Shown here piece by piece: positions 1 to 10,344 of a stretch of DNA of 64,000 nt. Every line of letters starts with the position of its first letter. Within the stretch, counting starts at the first letter, position 1. Where the stretch lies: the NCBI GenBank assembly GCA_013407085.1, contig JACCGJ010013165.1, positions 1 through 64,000 of the forward strand, written 5' to 3'. This DNA is from Atriophallophorus winterbourni. Taxonomy: Eukaryota > Platyhelminthes > Trematoda > Plagiorchiida > Microphallidae. The notes under the pieces were generated by a model. It worked only from the letters and a program-made list of their open reading frames with translations. It searched no databases and was not told where the DNA came from. A program made the position numbers and the translations under genes.

Positions 1-830
1 TTGTCTACTTTTTGTCAATGATCTGACAGTATAGGGTACAGTCACCTCTTCTGCTGAGAGTACAGTTTTCCACAACGAATTGGATAAATTGCTTTATTAG
101 ACGGTAAAATGACAGCCTCCTTTAAACCGACAGAAATGCGCAGTAATGCTTTTGGGGCAAAGCACGCCTGAAGGTGCCTATTTCCTCGGGGATCATCAAC
201 TGAAATTTGTAATATTGCACGTGACCTGGGTACAATTGTGACTCGGTCGCTTAAATCCAAGAAGGATACGGACAGAAAAGCTGCTGCCGCGAATCCCGCA
301 TGATGAGCTTTTAGACGGTCGTTCTCGGGGATTACTCCACAAATGTTTCGCATTCTTTATTCCACATGCGTGAGACCAGTTTTGGAAAATGGTTTGCCAG
401 CAGCATATCCATAAACTAATAGAGAACGTGACCAGCTGGAAAAAGTGCAAAGTTGGGCTACGAAAAGAGTACAAGGATTGTAATCAATTCCTTATTTGGA
501 GTGAGTTCAACGCCTCAACCTCATGTCGCTCAGTATTCGGCGTGTGCGCTACGATGGGCTGCTAACTCATCGCATATTACTGGGAGTTTATGGTTACGGT
601 CTGTGCGAGTTTTTCCCTCTCGTTGCAGGCTCAAGGAACCGTGGCCATGCTCTAAAGCTGCAAAAGCGAAGGACACTACGCCTAACACAAGGATTCACGC
701 TCTCAACAAGAATTGTCAACCGCTGGAATGCGCCTTCGGAATAGGTTATTGCAGTAAGATCTGAAAATCAATTCAATCAACTAGTGGATAATGTACTGCC
801 TGTAATCACGGCGAAGATGTACAGCACTGG
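1..830 (+). mobile_element. CR1-like LINE, 3' part of reverse transcriptase, degenerate
   Basis: Translation in shifting plus frames shows the C-terminal part of a CR1-type reverse transcriptase: CVRPVLENGLPAAYP, then QLEKVQSWATKRVQ, then MSLSIRRVRYDGLLTHRILL, and a final RIVNRWNAPSE block. Frameshifts and stops make it non-functional. It is cut by the left edge of the window. The opening bases resemble the fragment at 16541-17345 (a serine/alanine stretch, then a KLLDW-like block), so both probably belong to one family. Confidence 0.75.
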
Positions 831-2070
831 ATAGGATTTCTTCAACTGAGGTTCTCCTGTACTATGTTGCTGATAAAAATAGATGCGGCTTACAAGGGTT
901 TGACCCTCTGTCGTCAATCAAAAAGAAGAGTAAAACTAATCTTGTTTATGCTAATGTTCAATTATTTGAATTTGTAGTTGTTTATTTTGCCAGTATCGTC
1001 ACCGGTATTGAAATATTTCAATATTACCGACCTCCAGAATACAGTAACGCTCATTTCATCTTTACGATAATGTCTTGCACGTAGGAAAATGTGGTAACAT
1101 TGGTGGTATATTCCATTCTACTAATTAGCAACCTATTTATTGTATGAATCCAAACACATGATTTCGTGCATATTATCGATCTAATCCATTGCATATATGC
1201 ATCTATTCCATTGGTGTGTTTCAATTTGCTATTGCTAGTTTGAGAAATTTATCGTGAACAATTCGATGCATGAATAATATGCATCCAAAATTTACTTACT
1301 GCATTTTCATGTAATTCAGATTGCATCAAATTTATACTGAGTTAGAAATTTTGATGATCATTGTAGAATATTCATAAATATTTACCTCTCCTGGTTTTGT
1401 ATTTATTAGCGGTTTTTAACTTGGTAGAATTGTTCTAGCGTTTCTACAGTTTCGTTTGCACAATTTTCGGTGAGGCAAATCATGCAGCGTGCATCCGACG
1501 GAAGTTAATGCAAATCAGTCATCTTATTGTGATGGAGTTTGATGCTAGCCTATTGAGCAGTTGATTTATGCGCTGATCACTAAAGTGTTGATCTCGCCTA
1601 TTGGATAGAATGAAAATCGATCTGCGGTTGACTGACAATACCATACTCTAATTTCTGACGAAAGCTTCAGTAGCAAATATAAAGATTCATTCTATGCACA
1701 ATTTTGACTGAATTTGTTGTTCATATAAAATGAAGAAGGCGCAATTCTAATTTAACTAAACTAAATTTAGGATGCTCGTTTCATATGCAAAGTTAGTCTC
1801 CTTAAATTAAATGCCTATCTCCATATCTTGCAAGAGGCTTTCGCTGCACCCATTTGATATTTTTGTTTCTGTAAGTGCTTACGATCCAGCCCAGATAATA
1901 GACATGAATGTTGCTCAGGTGTTTGAATGATTTCTATTCAGAGTTTGAAAACTTGCGAGAACCTCTGTCTACGTACGTATTATCGTTATTTGAAGCGCTT
2001 TGCTGGATGTTTTTGCTTTTAATTTTGGAATGCTTAAGCTTATGGTAAGTTTTGTGGCTGATGCGTGATT
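831..2070. other. AT-rich stretch with no recognisable feature
   Basis: No open frame of note, no RNA gene and no repeat shared with the rest of the window were seen here. Confidence 0.5.
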
Positions 2071-2071
2071 G

Positions 2072-2176
2072 TGGTGCTGGGGACGCCGCTTTGTACCCAA
2101 ATTTCCAAGAATATTCATTGAAGCCGACTTATCCTCCAGGAGGAGATAGTCGCACAAAAGTAAAAGTAAAGCAAGT
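2072..2176 (+). repeat. Copy of the repeat also seen at 19300-19425
   Basis: Begins with GTGGTGCTGGGGAC and ends with GCACAAAAGTAAAAGTAAAG. The same order of blocks, including an AATGAAGCC-type block in the middle, is found at 19300-19425. The short adenine-rich AAGTA repeats at the end look like a retroposon tail. Confidence 0.6.
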
Positions 2177-2499
2177 GGTTGATGCACATGAACCACATAT
2201 TTAGTTCAGGCCAATCGAGGTCAAATTATCTTTCCGGCCCCAACGTCAATTTCTTTGTTAATCCAGTTCTTCATGACACTCGATTGGAAGTTAATCCTAT
2301 TAAAGCAGCTGGGATTGAGGCCGGAAATGATTGCGTCATATCATTTCAGATCAAAAAGTGGCATTTGGCGAATATCTGGCCAATTATCACATCATTTCTG
2401 TTTCATCTGTCCGAAAATAACCTCCTTCGCCTTTCACAGCCACTTGAAAATTGCACCTTATTCGTTTCTGAGGTCAGCCATTCCACAGTCAACTGCGTT

Positions 2500-2665
2500 C
2501 ACTCAGGAGTTCCACAACACAAGAGAAGCGCGTTTAATATGCACAAGAAAAATAACAAAAAAACACCCGCCTGTCTTATATGGGCAAATAAAACAACCAC
2601 AACGAACCTAAAACATATCTGTCCCGGTTGTCACTTCGCTCTCGTGCCAACAGTTACACTTCAAG
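2500..2665 (+). repeat. Dispersed repeat, second copy at 49985-50105 on the other strand
   Basis: Shared blocks with the minus strand near 49985-50105 include CTTATATGGGCA followed by CTGTCCC and CACTTCG. The family is not recognised. Confidence 0.5.
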
Positions 2666-2699
2666 CCCTGGCCACGATGGGCTTGTTCTGATTAATCGC

Positions 2700-3410
2700 G
2701 CCTTTACAAAACACTGCGTTGTACCGACTTCGAGGATTTGTATATCGATCTATAATCGCTGACATTTTCAAGATGATCCTGTTTTTAAACAGGCTGTTTC
2801 TTTGCCTTTTCTCATGCATCCCTTTTGAAATCCGAAATCTCGACGTTTTGCAATTGTTCTCGTTAGTCTTGTGAGCAATTTCTGCTCTTATGTTTTCCCG
2901 AACGATGGTGATCCTCGTATTTATCGTTAAATTATGATTGGCAATCTTAGATAGTACACTTCACGCCATTACAATATGTTGCTGTGCGGTTTAGATTTTT
3001 GGCCTTTCTGTGTTTTCTCATTTATCTTCATTCTTTTATTTGATTTCGTTTCGGATTGCGTGACAAAGTCATGTGAAACCACGTTTTCATTGATGCTTTT
3101 ATTCTGATAAATTATAACGTATTGGCATTGCCACGAAAGTGCTTCTTCCTTATTTCCAACTATTGAAAATTTGACGAACGTTTCAATCAAGTTTATTTAT
3201 CGCAATTCCTAGATGCCTGACACTTTTTAAAATTTGTCAACACTTTCCAACCGTTGTTTTTCAGAATTAATTGCTTCAATAATGTCTGCCATGTAAGTTG
3301 ATTTCGCTCATCCGTCATTTCTCCAAGCGCTGAAAATATTTCCACTTTTCTTGATGGGAAGAGCTCGAATGAGGAATGTTATTTAAATACGCAATTCTCG
3401 TAGGAATTAC
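2700..3410. other. No recognisable feature
   Basis: Low-complexity, T-rich sequence between a repeat and the satellite array. No gene or RNA was recognised. Confidence 0.4.
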
Positions 3411-3439
3411 CTCTCCGAAACGCTAAAATCTCACCGGAA

Positions 3440-3482
3440 GCACAGGACCGGTTTCGAGGTTTTTGCCTCTCATCCGCTATGC
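3440..3482 (-). ncRNA. Hammerhead ribozyme fold, satellite unit 1, core mutated
   Basis: Same fold as the next unit, but the conserved CTGATGA core reads CGGATGA, a change at a nucleotide normally invariant in hammerheads. Probably inactive. Confidence 0.65.
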
Positions 3483-3697
3483 GTATCCGCTGGACTCTTC
3501 GCGTTTCGAACTAGTATTTGTGTAGACGGATGGCGTAATTTGAACTGAAGTTCTCGTCTACTCGCTACTTTATAAGTAGCTGAAGGGACTAAACTAAGCC
3601 CCAACTGATCCAACGGCGTATTGCCGCGAGGGTTATTACAACCCCAGAATAGATCAGAGTAGAATACCATTCCGAAACGCTAAAAATCTCACCGGAA

Positions 3698-3740
3698 GCA
3701 CAGGACCGGTTTCGAGGTTTTTGCCTCTCATCAGCTATGC
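3698..3740 (-). ncRNA. Type I hammerhead ribozyme, satellite unit 2
   Basis: Read on the minus strand: stem I strand GCATAG; core CTGATGA; stem II GAGG, loop CAAAAA, CCTC; core GAAA; minimal stem III ACC/GGT; cleavage triplet GTC; then CTGTGC, which pairs with GCATAG over six base pairs (one G-T). Predicted cleavage lies between 3704 and 3703. All invariant core positions are present. Stem III has essentially no loop, as in satellite and retrozyme hammerheads, so activity may need a dimer. Confidence 0.87.
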
Positions 3741-3954
3741 GTATCCGCTGGACTCTTCGCGTTTCGAACTAGTATTTGTGTAGACGGATGGCGTAATAAG
3801 AACTGAATTTCTCGTCTACTCGCTACTTTATAAGTAGCTGAAGTGACTAAACTAAGCCCCAACTGATCCAACGGCGTATTGCCGCGAGGGTTTTTACAAC
3901 CCCAGGATAGATCAGAGTAGAATACCATTCCGAAACGCTAAAATCTCACCGGAA

Positions 3955-3997
3955 GCACAGGACCGGTTTCGAGGTTTTTGCCTCTCATCAGCTATGC
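3955..3997 (-). ncRNA. Type I hammerhead ribozyme, satellite unit 3
   Basis: Identical in core, stem II and stem I pairing to unit 2: CTGATGA, GAGG/CCTC, GAAA, ACCGGTC, then CTGTGC. Confidence 0.87.
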
Positions 3998-4210
3998 GTA
4001 TCCGCTGGAATCTTCGCGTTTCGAACTAGTATTTGTGTAGACGGATGGCGTAATAAGAACTGAAGTTCTCGTCTACTCGCTACTTTATAAGTAGCTGAAG
4101 GGACTAAACTAAGCCCCAACTGATCCAACGGCGTATTGCCGCGAGGTTATTACAACCCCAGGATAGATCAGAGTAGAATACCATTCCGAAACGCTAAAAT
4201 CTCACCGGAA

Positions 4211-4253
4211 GCACAGGACCGGTTTCGAGGTTTTTGCCTCTCATCAGCTATGC
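4211..4253 (-). ncRNA. Type I hammerhead ribozyme, satellite unit 4
   Basis: Identical in core and helices to unit 2. Confidence 0.87.
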
Positions 4254-4467
4254 GTATCCGCTGGACTCTTCGCGTTTCGAACTAGTATTTGTGTAGACGG
4301 ATGGCGTAATAAGAACTGAAGTTCTCGTCTACTCGCTACTTTATAAGTAGCTGAAGGGACTAAACTAATCCCCAACTGATCCAACGGCGTATTGCCGCGA
4401 GGGTTATTACAACCCCAGGATAGATCAGAGTAGAATACCATTCCGAAACGCTAAAATCTCACCGGAA

Positions 4468-4510
4468 GCACAGGACCGGTTTCGAGGTTTTTGCCTCTCA
4501 TCAGCTATGC
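4468..4510 (-). ncRNA. Type I hammerhead ribozyme, satellite unit 5
   Basis: Identical in core and helices to unit 2. Confidence 0.87.
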
Positions 4511-4724
4511 GTATCCGCTGGACTCTTCGCGTTTCGAACTAGTATTTGTGTAGACGGATGGCGTAATAAGAACTGAAGTTCTCGTCTACTCGCTACTTTA
4601 TAAGTAGCTGAAGGGACTAAACTAAGCCCCAACTGATCCAACGGCGTATTGCCGCGAGGGTTATTACAACCCCAGGATAGATCAGAGTAGAATACCATTC
4701 CGAAACGCTAAAATCTCACCGGAA

Positions 4725-4767
4725 GCACAGGACCTGTTTCGAGGGTTTTGCCTCTTATCAGTTATGC
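4725..4767 (-). ncRNA. Hammerhead ribozyme fold, satellite unit 6, degenerate
   Basis: The core reads CTGATAA instead of CTGATGA, stem III reads ACAGGT and loop II is changed. This is the truncated, most divergent unit at the CR1 junction and is probably inactive. Confidence 0.6.
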
Positions 4768-4876
4768 GTATCCGCTGGACTCTTCGCGTTTCGAACTAGT
4801 ATTTGTGTAGACGGATGGCGTAATGAGAACGGAAGTTCTCGTCTACTCGCTACTTTATAAGTAGCTGAAGGAACTA

Positions 4877-5900
4877 AGTTATACATATCCTGTACTCCTG
4901 AATTGGGACTCAAATAAACGCACGCTATTACCGTAGATTGCTTATAGGAGTGAATCAGACGGGAGCTAAGTTGCACATTGTGCGTGCCAAGCCTAACGTT
5001 TAACTCTGAGGTTCGGAGGCCTGACCTGAGAAGAATAGCAACACCGATACCTTATACTGCACCCGGTCTATCACACCTGATCACGGAATAGCTGTTACCA
5101 ACTATATCAGGAATGTCATCAGATGCAGAGAGCCAGGTTTCTGTCAGTGCAATTACATGCGGTCTTAACTCATGTGCAAGGATGGAGAGTTCAGACCATT
5201 TGTTTCGGATGCTACATGCATTCCCGAGTAGCACTGTGGCGGCAGTGTCACGTAATCTATTCCCAATTAGTCTTGTGTGATTCTCGGGCGGAGTACCCGA
5301 GAAGTCAGCACGTTTTTTGGCGTACTGCTTGCGATAGCAGAGTCACCTGGTGCGGCCTGAAAACCAGCTGTACACTGCAGGTTGCTAACCACGAGCTGTG
5401 GAATTTCAGGGATAATAATACGACCACAGACCCCATCCTCGGACGCTTCCAAAAATTCTTCATCTGATGAAGCCCGATCCTTTTCGGATGAACGGCGCCC
5501 TCGATTGGACGTTACTCCGGAAAGAGAATCCATTAGCTTTGTACAACCTCGCTTGTCGTTATCAGTTTGCACAGGACAGTATGTGACTAACGAGCCCATC
5601 GAGCGTCCAGAATTTCTTTTGGTGGAAAGCTGCAGAGAAGCAACCACCACTGCCTAAGCGTTTTTTTCTTATTGTGGTTTGGATATCCTCGACGATCGCG
5701 CCGCCAAGGGATAAGCCAATCAAGCGTCTCTAATTTCCGTCTGTGGAAAGCTTCAAAAGAGCGCCCACCACTGCAAAAGTTGGTTCATTCTCATCTGGTA
5801 TCCTCGTCGTATGCGAAGGTACGTCCTATGTTTTCCAAGCCATCCTTTGGTCTAAGAATTTGTAGCTGCGACTGAGAAAAACGGAAAGGGTTTTTCTTTA
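4877..5900 (-). mobile_element. CR1-like LINE, 5' part (ORF1 end and start of endonuclease)
   Basis: The minus strand encodes an endonuclease start: LLGNACSIRNKWSELS, then HVIALTETWLS (catalytic glutamate in TETW), then a Y..IRCDRPG block and VIACVYLSPNSGVQDMYN, ending abruptly where the satellite begins. Upstream (5267-5650) is an acidic, serine-rich open frame as found between ORF1 and endonuclease. Stops and frameshifts are present, and the reverse transcriptase is absent. Confidence 0.75.
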
Positions 5901-5959
5901 CCAAGCCGGTGAGAGGTTAGCTATGGAAAATTGGTGCGTACATTTAAAACATGACATTT

Positions 5960-6300
5960 AAAACGAGGCATTATATAACAGAATTTTTTTGTCTTTCTTT
6001 CAAATTGTGTTCAAGACCATATAATCTCAAAATGAACAAAAATGAACAATTCTGACAACAGACAACAGGCATATTCACGGGAAAAAGTCGGGGAAAAGCC
6101 CAAGCCACCAGGCATCTATACCCCTTTTGAATGCACCTAGTATCAGTATCAGTATCAGTATCACGGGGCGATAGTCGACCAAGTCGAAACGAGTGCCCAG
6201 ATTTTTTCGGAGGTGTGCTTGAAAACACCCACCACTACCAGGATTGGTTCGTAAGTAACACATGCGTGTGTAACTGTGAATGGAAGATAGGAGATGTCTC
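5960..6300 (-). mobile_element. CR1-like LINE 3' end with short hexamer repeat
   Basis: Resembles the 3' end of the neighbouring CR1 element: a minus frame ends AWWLGLFPDFFP-stop, close to the ELFPEHYP-stop of the element at 6470. Four copies of TATCAG (plus strand, about 6138-6164) are embedded. Confidence 0.5.
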
Positions 6301-6577
6301 ATCACCGAAAGGTGAGAGAGTTATGCATGTTTCATGTCCAATCGAATGAAAAGACGATGGACAGCAGTTTATTTTCACAAATGCGAAAAAATGAAAAAGA
6401 AACTCTTTCCTGTGTTTCAAAATATTTTTCGAATATTTTTGTGTTTTTTTTATCATAAAAATGAGGGATTTAGTCTTAAGGGTAATGCTCCGGGAAAAGC
6501 TCCTGCCACCGTTCGTTCAGACCATGTTTGAACGCAATTACGGAAGTTGCCAAGATTAGTTCTGCGGGAAGTGAGTT

Positions 6578-8482
6578 TCACGCGTTCACTATACGGATGC
6601 TGAAGGAGTGCGTTCTGGATTCGAGCCTGGTGTGCTGTTTACTCAGCTTAAAACTGTGCCCTCGTATACCAACCAAAGGAGAAAACCGGAAAAAGTCATC
6701 GAATTCTAAACAACTTAGTCCTTTGACAACCTTAAAGGTCTCTATCAGGTCCCCCCTAAGTTGCCTCCTCCTAAGTGAGAAAAGTCCTAGTATTAATAGA
6801 CGATTTTCATAATTGGTGTGTGCTAACCCCACGATCATGCGAGTGGCCAGCTTCTGTACCTTTTCTAGCTGCACTATATCCTTCGGGTAATACGGCTTTC
6901 AAGCCTGGATACAGTATTCTAAATGTGGCCTTACTATTGCCTTGTAGAGGGGCAATAGCACCTCATCTTTTCTGCACGTGAGGGCTGAACGTAGTCGAAA
7001 GAGTTCCCTCCTGGCCCTTTGAGCTGCAGCAGCACATTGGTCAGCCCACTTAAAGTTTGCGGAGACTACGATTCCTAGGTCCTTAGTAAACTTTACTCTA
7101 CGGAACTCCGTGTGAGCTGAGGGCGTAGACACAATCATGTTGCCTGCTAGTGTAGAGAGCAAGTGACTCTTATCTAAGTTAAGGGGAAGGTCCCACTTAC
7201 CCGCCCATGCTGTTACAGCTTCCACATCACTTATCAGATCGGAGTTATCCGACCTACCGACAATTTTAACGTCGTCAGCAAACATATAACAGGGTGAGCG
7301 CAGTTGGCTGGCTAGATCATCAATGAAGATGAGAAACAGCAACGGCCCCAAGACTGAGCCCTGGGGAACCCCACTCGTTACATGCGCACTTGCAGAGTAA
7401 GTATCATCCACCCTGACAGTAAAGGAACGGTCGCTAAGGAATGCTCGAATCCAGCGCAGAAGGTTCCCTGTTACTCTCATGGCTGAGAGTTTGAGAAGCA
7501 AGAGCATATGGTTGACTGAATCAAAAGCCTTACTTGAGTCGAGATAGAAGACTTCTACAGCAATACCATTATCCATCCTCTTAGTAACCTCGTTTAGAAA
7601 GCTCAACAAATTTGTAAGACATGACCTACCATTTAGGAAGCCGTGTTGTGCGCCATTCAAAAGAGAGTGTTTGGTTAGATATCCACATATTTTATCGCGG
7701 ATCAATCTTTCCATAGCCTTATATAGAACACTAGTGAGGCTAACCTGGCGGTACTTTTTGACCGCCAAGGAAGCTCCTCCCTTATGGATAGGCATTACAA
7801 CGGCTGTTCTCCAGTCCAAAGGAAGGGTGCCCTGACTGAGGGATGATGTGAAAATTTCTGTGATCGGCACATCTAATATAGGCGCTAGCAGTCTGATCAT
7901 TAGTGGATGGATGCTATCGGGACCTGCCGACTTATTGTGAGCTAGGCTGGCCAATATATTCTCGACATTGTGTACCTCGAATGTAAGGTCGGTGCAGAGG
8001 GGGAGATCAGCGAGTACACATTGAAGTGATGGCGCAGAGACGTTCGAGTTATAATCTCGGCGTTGTACGCCTTGAAAATGCGCGGAAAACAATTGAGCCT
8101 TTTCAGTGCTTGCAATGACGGCTGATCCATCGTCCCTTCTCAAGGTACCTACACCTTTTCGTGTTGACCCTTTAGATTGAACGTAGCTGTAGTAACGTTT
8201 CGGATGAGTATGGGCCTTTTGAGCGAGTCTCATTTTGAAAGAAATCTTTGCTCCACGTATCTTGGAAACAGCTATGTTTCGCGCTTCTTTGTAACGGAGC
8301 CATGTCCCACATGAGGGAGTAAGCTTATAACGCCTCCATTTTGCGTCGCGGTGACGTACGCTACGGGAAACTGAGGCTGACCACGATTGAGGTTTACCTT
8401 TTTTGCGAACGGGTAAGAGAGGAGCGAATCGATCCTGAAGTTGAAGGATGTTATTCTTGATCTGCCCCCACATCCCATCCAC
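6578..8482 (-). pseudogene. CR1-like reverse transcriptase with in-frame TGA
   Basis: RNA-dependent DNA polymerase of the LINE. Visible motifs in order: an N-terminal connector; SLAHNKSAGPDSIHPLMIRL; LPLDWRTAVVMPIHKGG; YRQVSLTSVLYKAMERLI; AQHGFLNGRSCLTNLL; VFYLDSSKAFDSVNH (first catalytic aspartate); TSGVPQGSVLGPLLFLIFID; and the catalytic YMFADDVKIV. After AIVRPHLEYCIQA a TGA (6899-6901) replaces the usual tryptophan codon. The same frame then continues through IVQLEKVQKLATRMI and GLFSLRRRQLRGDLIETF. Apart from that stop the polymerase is largely open. Confidence 0.9.
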
Positions 8483-8589
8483 ATGGTCAATGTTTTGCTA
8501 TGGGAGTAGCGCGGCTGCCTGTAATGGGGAAGCAGGGTCGATCCTATGGAAGCTTCGAGACATCTTAAGTGGGGGTTTACCAAATGACA

Positions 8590-9367
8590 GAAGTAACTCG
8601 CAGGCTAACACTACGTGGTCGCTCTTTCCTAGTGGTGGCAGTACGACCAAATTTTGTATACCGCTTTCAGAAGTTGAAATAACTAGGTCAAGAATAGACG
8701 GAGACTGACCCTCGCAGAATCTAGTTGGTTCGTTTACGTGTTGGTAAAGTGCATGGGAGTGTAACCAGTCCGGAAAATCGTTCGCGACTCCTGGGGCATG
8801 TGAGGTTTGGTACTCTCAGTTTATTCCGGGTAGATTAAAATCGCCGAAGATTACAACACGTGGTGATACGGCTAAAAGAGACGAGAGCTGAATTTGAAAA
8901 AGAGAATCTTCTTCCAAACTAGTGCTCGGACTACGGTAGATACAGCTTACAACTATACGCGTGCATCCATGTATGAGCAAGGCAGATATTATCTGCACAT
9001 TCGTTGTAGAAAAAGAAATACTTTTCTCAAAGGCAATAGGGTTATCAATAAGGAGCAACGCCCCTCCTGCTAGCTTACCCAGGGGTCGATCGCTTCTTAC
9101 AGCGCAAAACCCATCCGCGATTAAAGCTGGTATGTGGTCATCATGAGACAACCATGATTCCGTGACACCCACAATTTTGCAGTGAGTGTCGTGATCAAGA
9201 GATACATCATTCGTTTTTGAAGCAGACGACAACTCCTGGCATCTAGTTTCATCTTCATGGTCTGAGTAACTACAACTCATCCACGATTCATCCTCTAAAG
9301 GACGAAGCACGACAGTGGCGCACTTCAATGTTGGAGTAAAATTCTCCTGTGTTAGCGTTATCGCCAC
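8590..9367 (-). pseudogene. CR1-like LINE endonuclease, broken
   Basis: Target-nicking apurinic-type endonuclease of the LINE. Visible are GVTESWLS (catalytic glutamate), AVRSDRPLGKLAGGALLLI, VVSCIYRSPST and VVIFGDFNLPGIN (catalytic aspartate and asparagine). The frame is closed at 8816 and resumes in another frame as SILDLVISTSESGIQNLVV and LGKSDHVVLACELL, the end of the domain (SDH motif). Confidence 0.85.
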
Positions 9368-9439
9368 ACTGTTGTCATTTTCTAAGCTTCGACTCTAGAG
9401 CGAATTTGGTGAGCTACGAGTTACAGCTAACTTTGACTT

Positions 9440-10285
9440 TCAAGCTCTAATTGGGCTAGAAGTTTTCAGGTGTGCCGGTGTGTCAGGTTGTACGACGCAT
9501 TTTCCCTCGACGCAGTTAAGCTTCTCTGCTTTCGAAAGAAAGTAGTCGCGATCACATTGCTTTGTGAATTCGACTACAATTGGCCGCGGCGATCTGGTAG
9601 ATGCGTCATTTGGGCCACCCCTCCATTTCCTGACCCTGTGAACTCGCTTCAGCGGAGTATTCGGTCGCATGGCTGAAGCACGGAGTAGGTCGATAACCTT
9701 TCTCCGATCGCTTTCTTTACGAGCCTTTGATTCTCGGATAAAAGGCTCAACCTGCGTTAAAATCAGGATATTTTTAGTTCTTGTTGAGCTAACTTGGTTC
9801 CTGGCTTGCAGCTTAGCAACCACGTTTCCTAAATGGTGGACTTCCCGAGCTAGAGCGCGAACGTCCTTAGTGGGGCTGATGTGAACACCCTATTTTCTTT
9901 AACTTTTTTCCATGGAGCCTTTGGGGGACAGGAAGATGGCGATGATTTCGCCTTCTGTGTTCTCAAAGGAGTGGTATGCTGGCTGGAGGTAGACGGGACC
10001 CCTGACCTAGCTACTTCGGCAAACGTTTTGGGTTTCGGAGATGGACGAGGAGGAGAACGCTTACGTTCCTCGAGACGCTTACGCTCCTCAACCAAAGTTT
10101 CCACGGACTTCATGCAGTCAGCACATAGCCATGTAAGCCATCGATGGGCCGCATAACCCTAAATTGTTCTGACGACAGTCCACAGCATTTGGGATGAGCC
10201 CAACGCAGGCACACGTCGCACTCTATACCTTTGGAAACCTTCTTGTTGCAGCTAGAGTAAAGGCAAATACAAGAATGTTGAATCA
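9440..10285 (-). pseudogene. CR1-like ORF1 with PHD-like zinc finger
   Basis: From about 10272 the minus strand reads MIQHSCICLYSSC, GIECDVCLRWAHPKCCGLS and, one frame over, RWLTWLCADCMKSVETLV. The cysteines and histidine follow a PHD-finger spacing (CxC, CxxC, HxxC, WxCxxC). A coiled, proline-rich segment (10113-9850) and a basic segment (9823-9440) with a nucleic-acid-binding look follow. Some CR1-clade elements place a PHD finger at the start of ORF1. A frameshift near 10140 breaks the finger. Confidence 0.7.
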
Positions 10286-10344
10286 TTTTGCTTATGTAAT
10301 GGATGAATCAGAAATTTGATGAATTTCGAAAAATTTAGCAGCGT

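Larger units (their letters stand above)
3412..4876 (-). repeat. Satellite-like tandem array, about 5.7 units of 257 bp, one hammerhead fold per unit
   Basis: Six units follow head to tail. Equivalent points fall at 3440, 3698, 3955, 4211, 4468 and 4725, so spacing is 256-258 bp. Units are nearly identical apart from a few substitutions and short indels; the last is truncated at 4876. Each unit carries, on the minus strand, a compact hammerhead ribozyme (listed separately), intact in four units and with a mutated core in the first and last. A minus frame of about 65 codons is open in most units, but unit lengths are not all multiples of three. A box-B-like AGTTCGAAAC lies upstream of the ribozyme, with a weak box-A-like GGCTTAGTTTAG further upstream; neither is convincing alone. 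At 4877 the array meets a CR1 endonuclease fragment. The arrangement matches metazoan retrozymes and the schistosome ribozyme satellite. Confidence 0.92.
6470..10285 (-). mobile_element. CR1-like non-LTR retrotransposon, nearly complete
   Basis: Reading on the minus strand from 10285: a PHD-like cysteine finger, a proline-rich ORF1 region, an apurinic-type endonuclease (8720-9367), a reverse transcriptase (6899-8482) and a C-terminal block (6578-6874). This is the order of CR1-clade elements. It is the most complete LINE in the window, but has a frameshift in the finger (about 10140), breaks in the endonuclease and an in-frame TGA at 6899-6901. Flanking CR1 pieces (4877-6300, 10345-13269) are separate insertions. 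Confidence 0.85.

Noticed and set aside
3412..4876. Tandem array as a CRISPR or as a repeated protein gene
   Set aside because: Units are 257 bp without spacers and vary by single bases in length. The host is eukaryotic, and ribozyme conservation explains the array better than coding.
5440..5520. CTGATGAAG near 5463 as another hammerhead
   Set aside because: No GAAAC block follows at the needed distance and there is no stem I pairing.
6138..6164. TATCAG hexamer repeat as a telomere-like tract
   Set aside because: Only four copies and not a known telomere motif; it is a short microsatellite at a LINE end.
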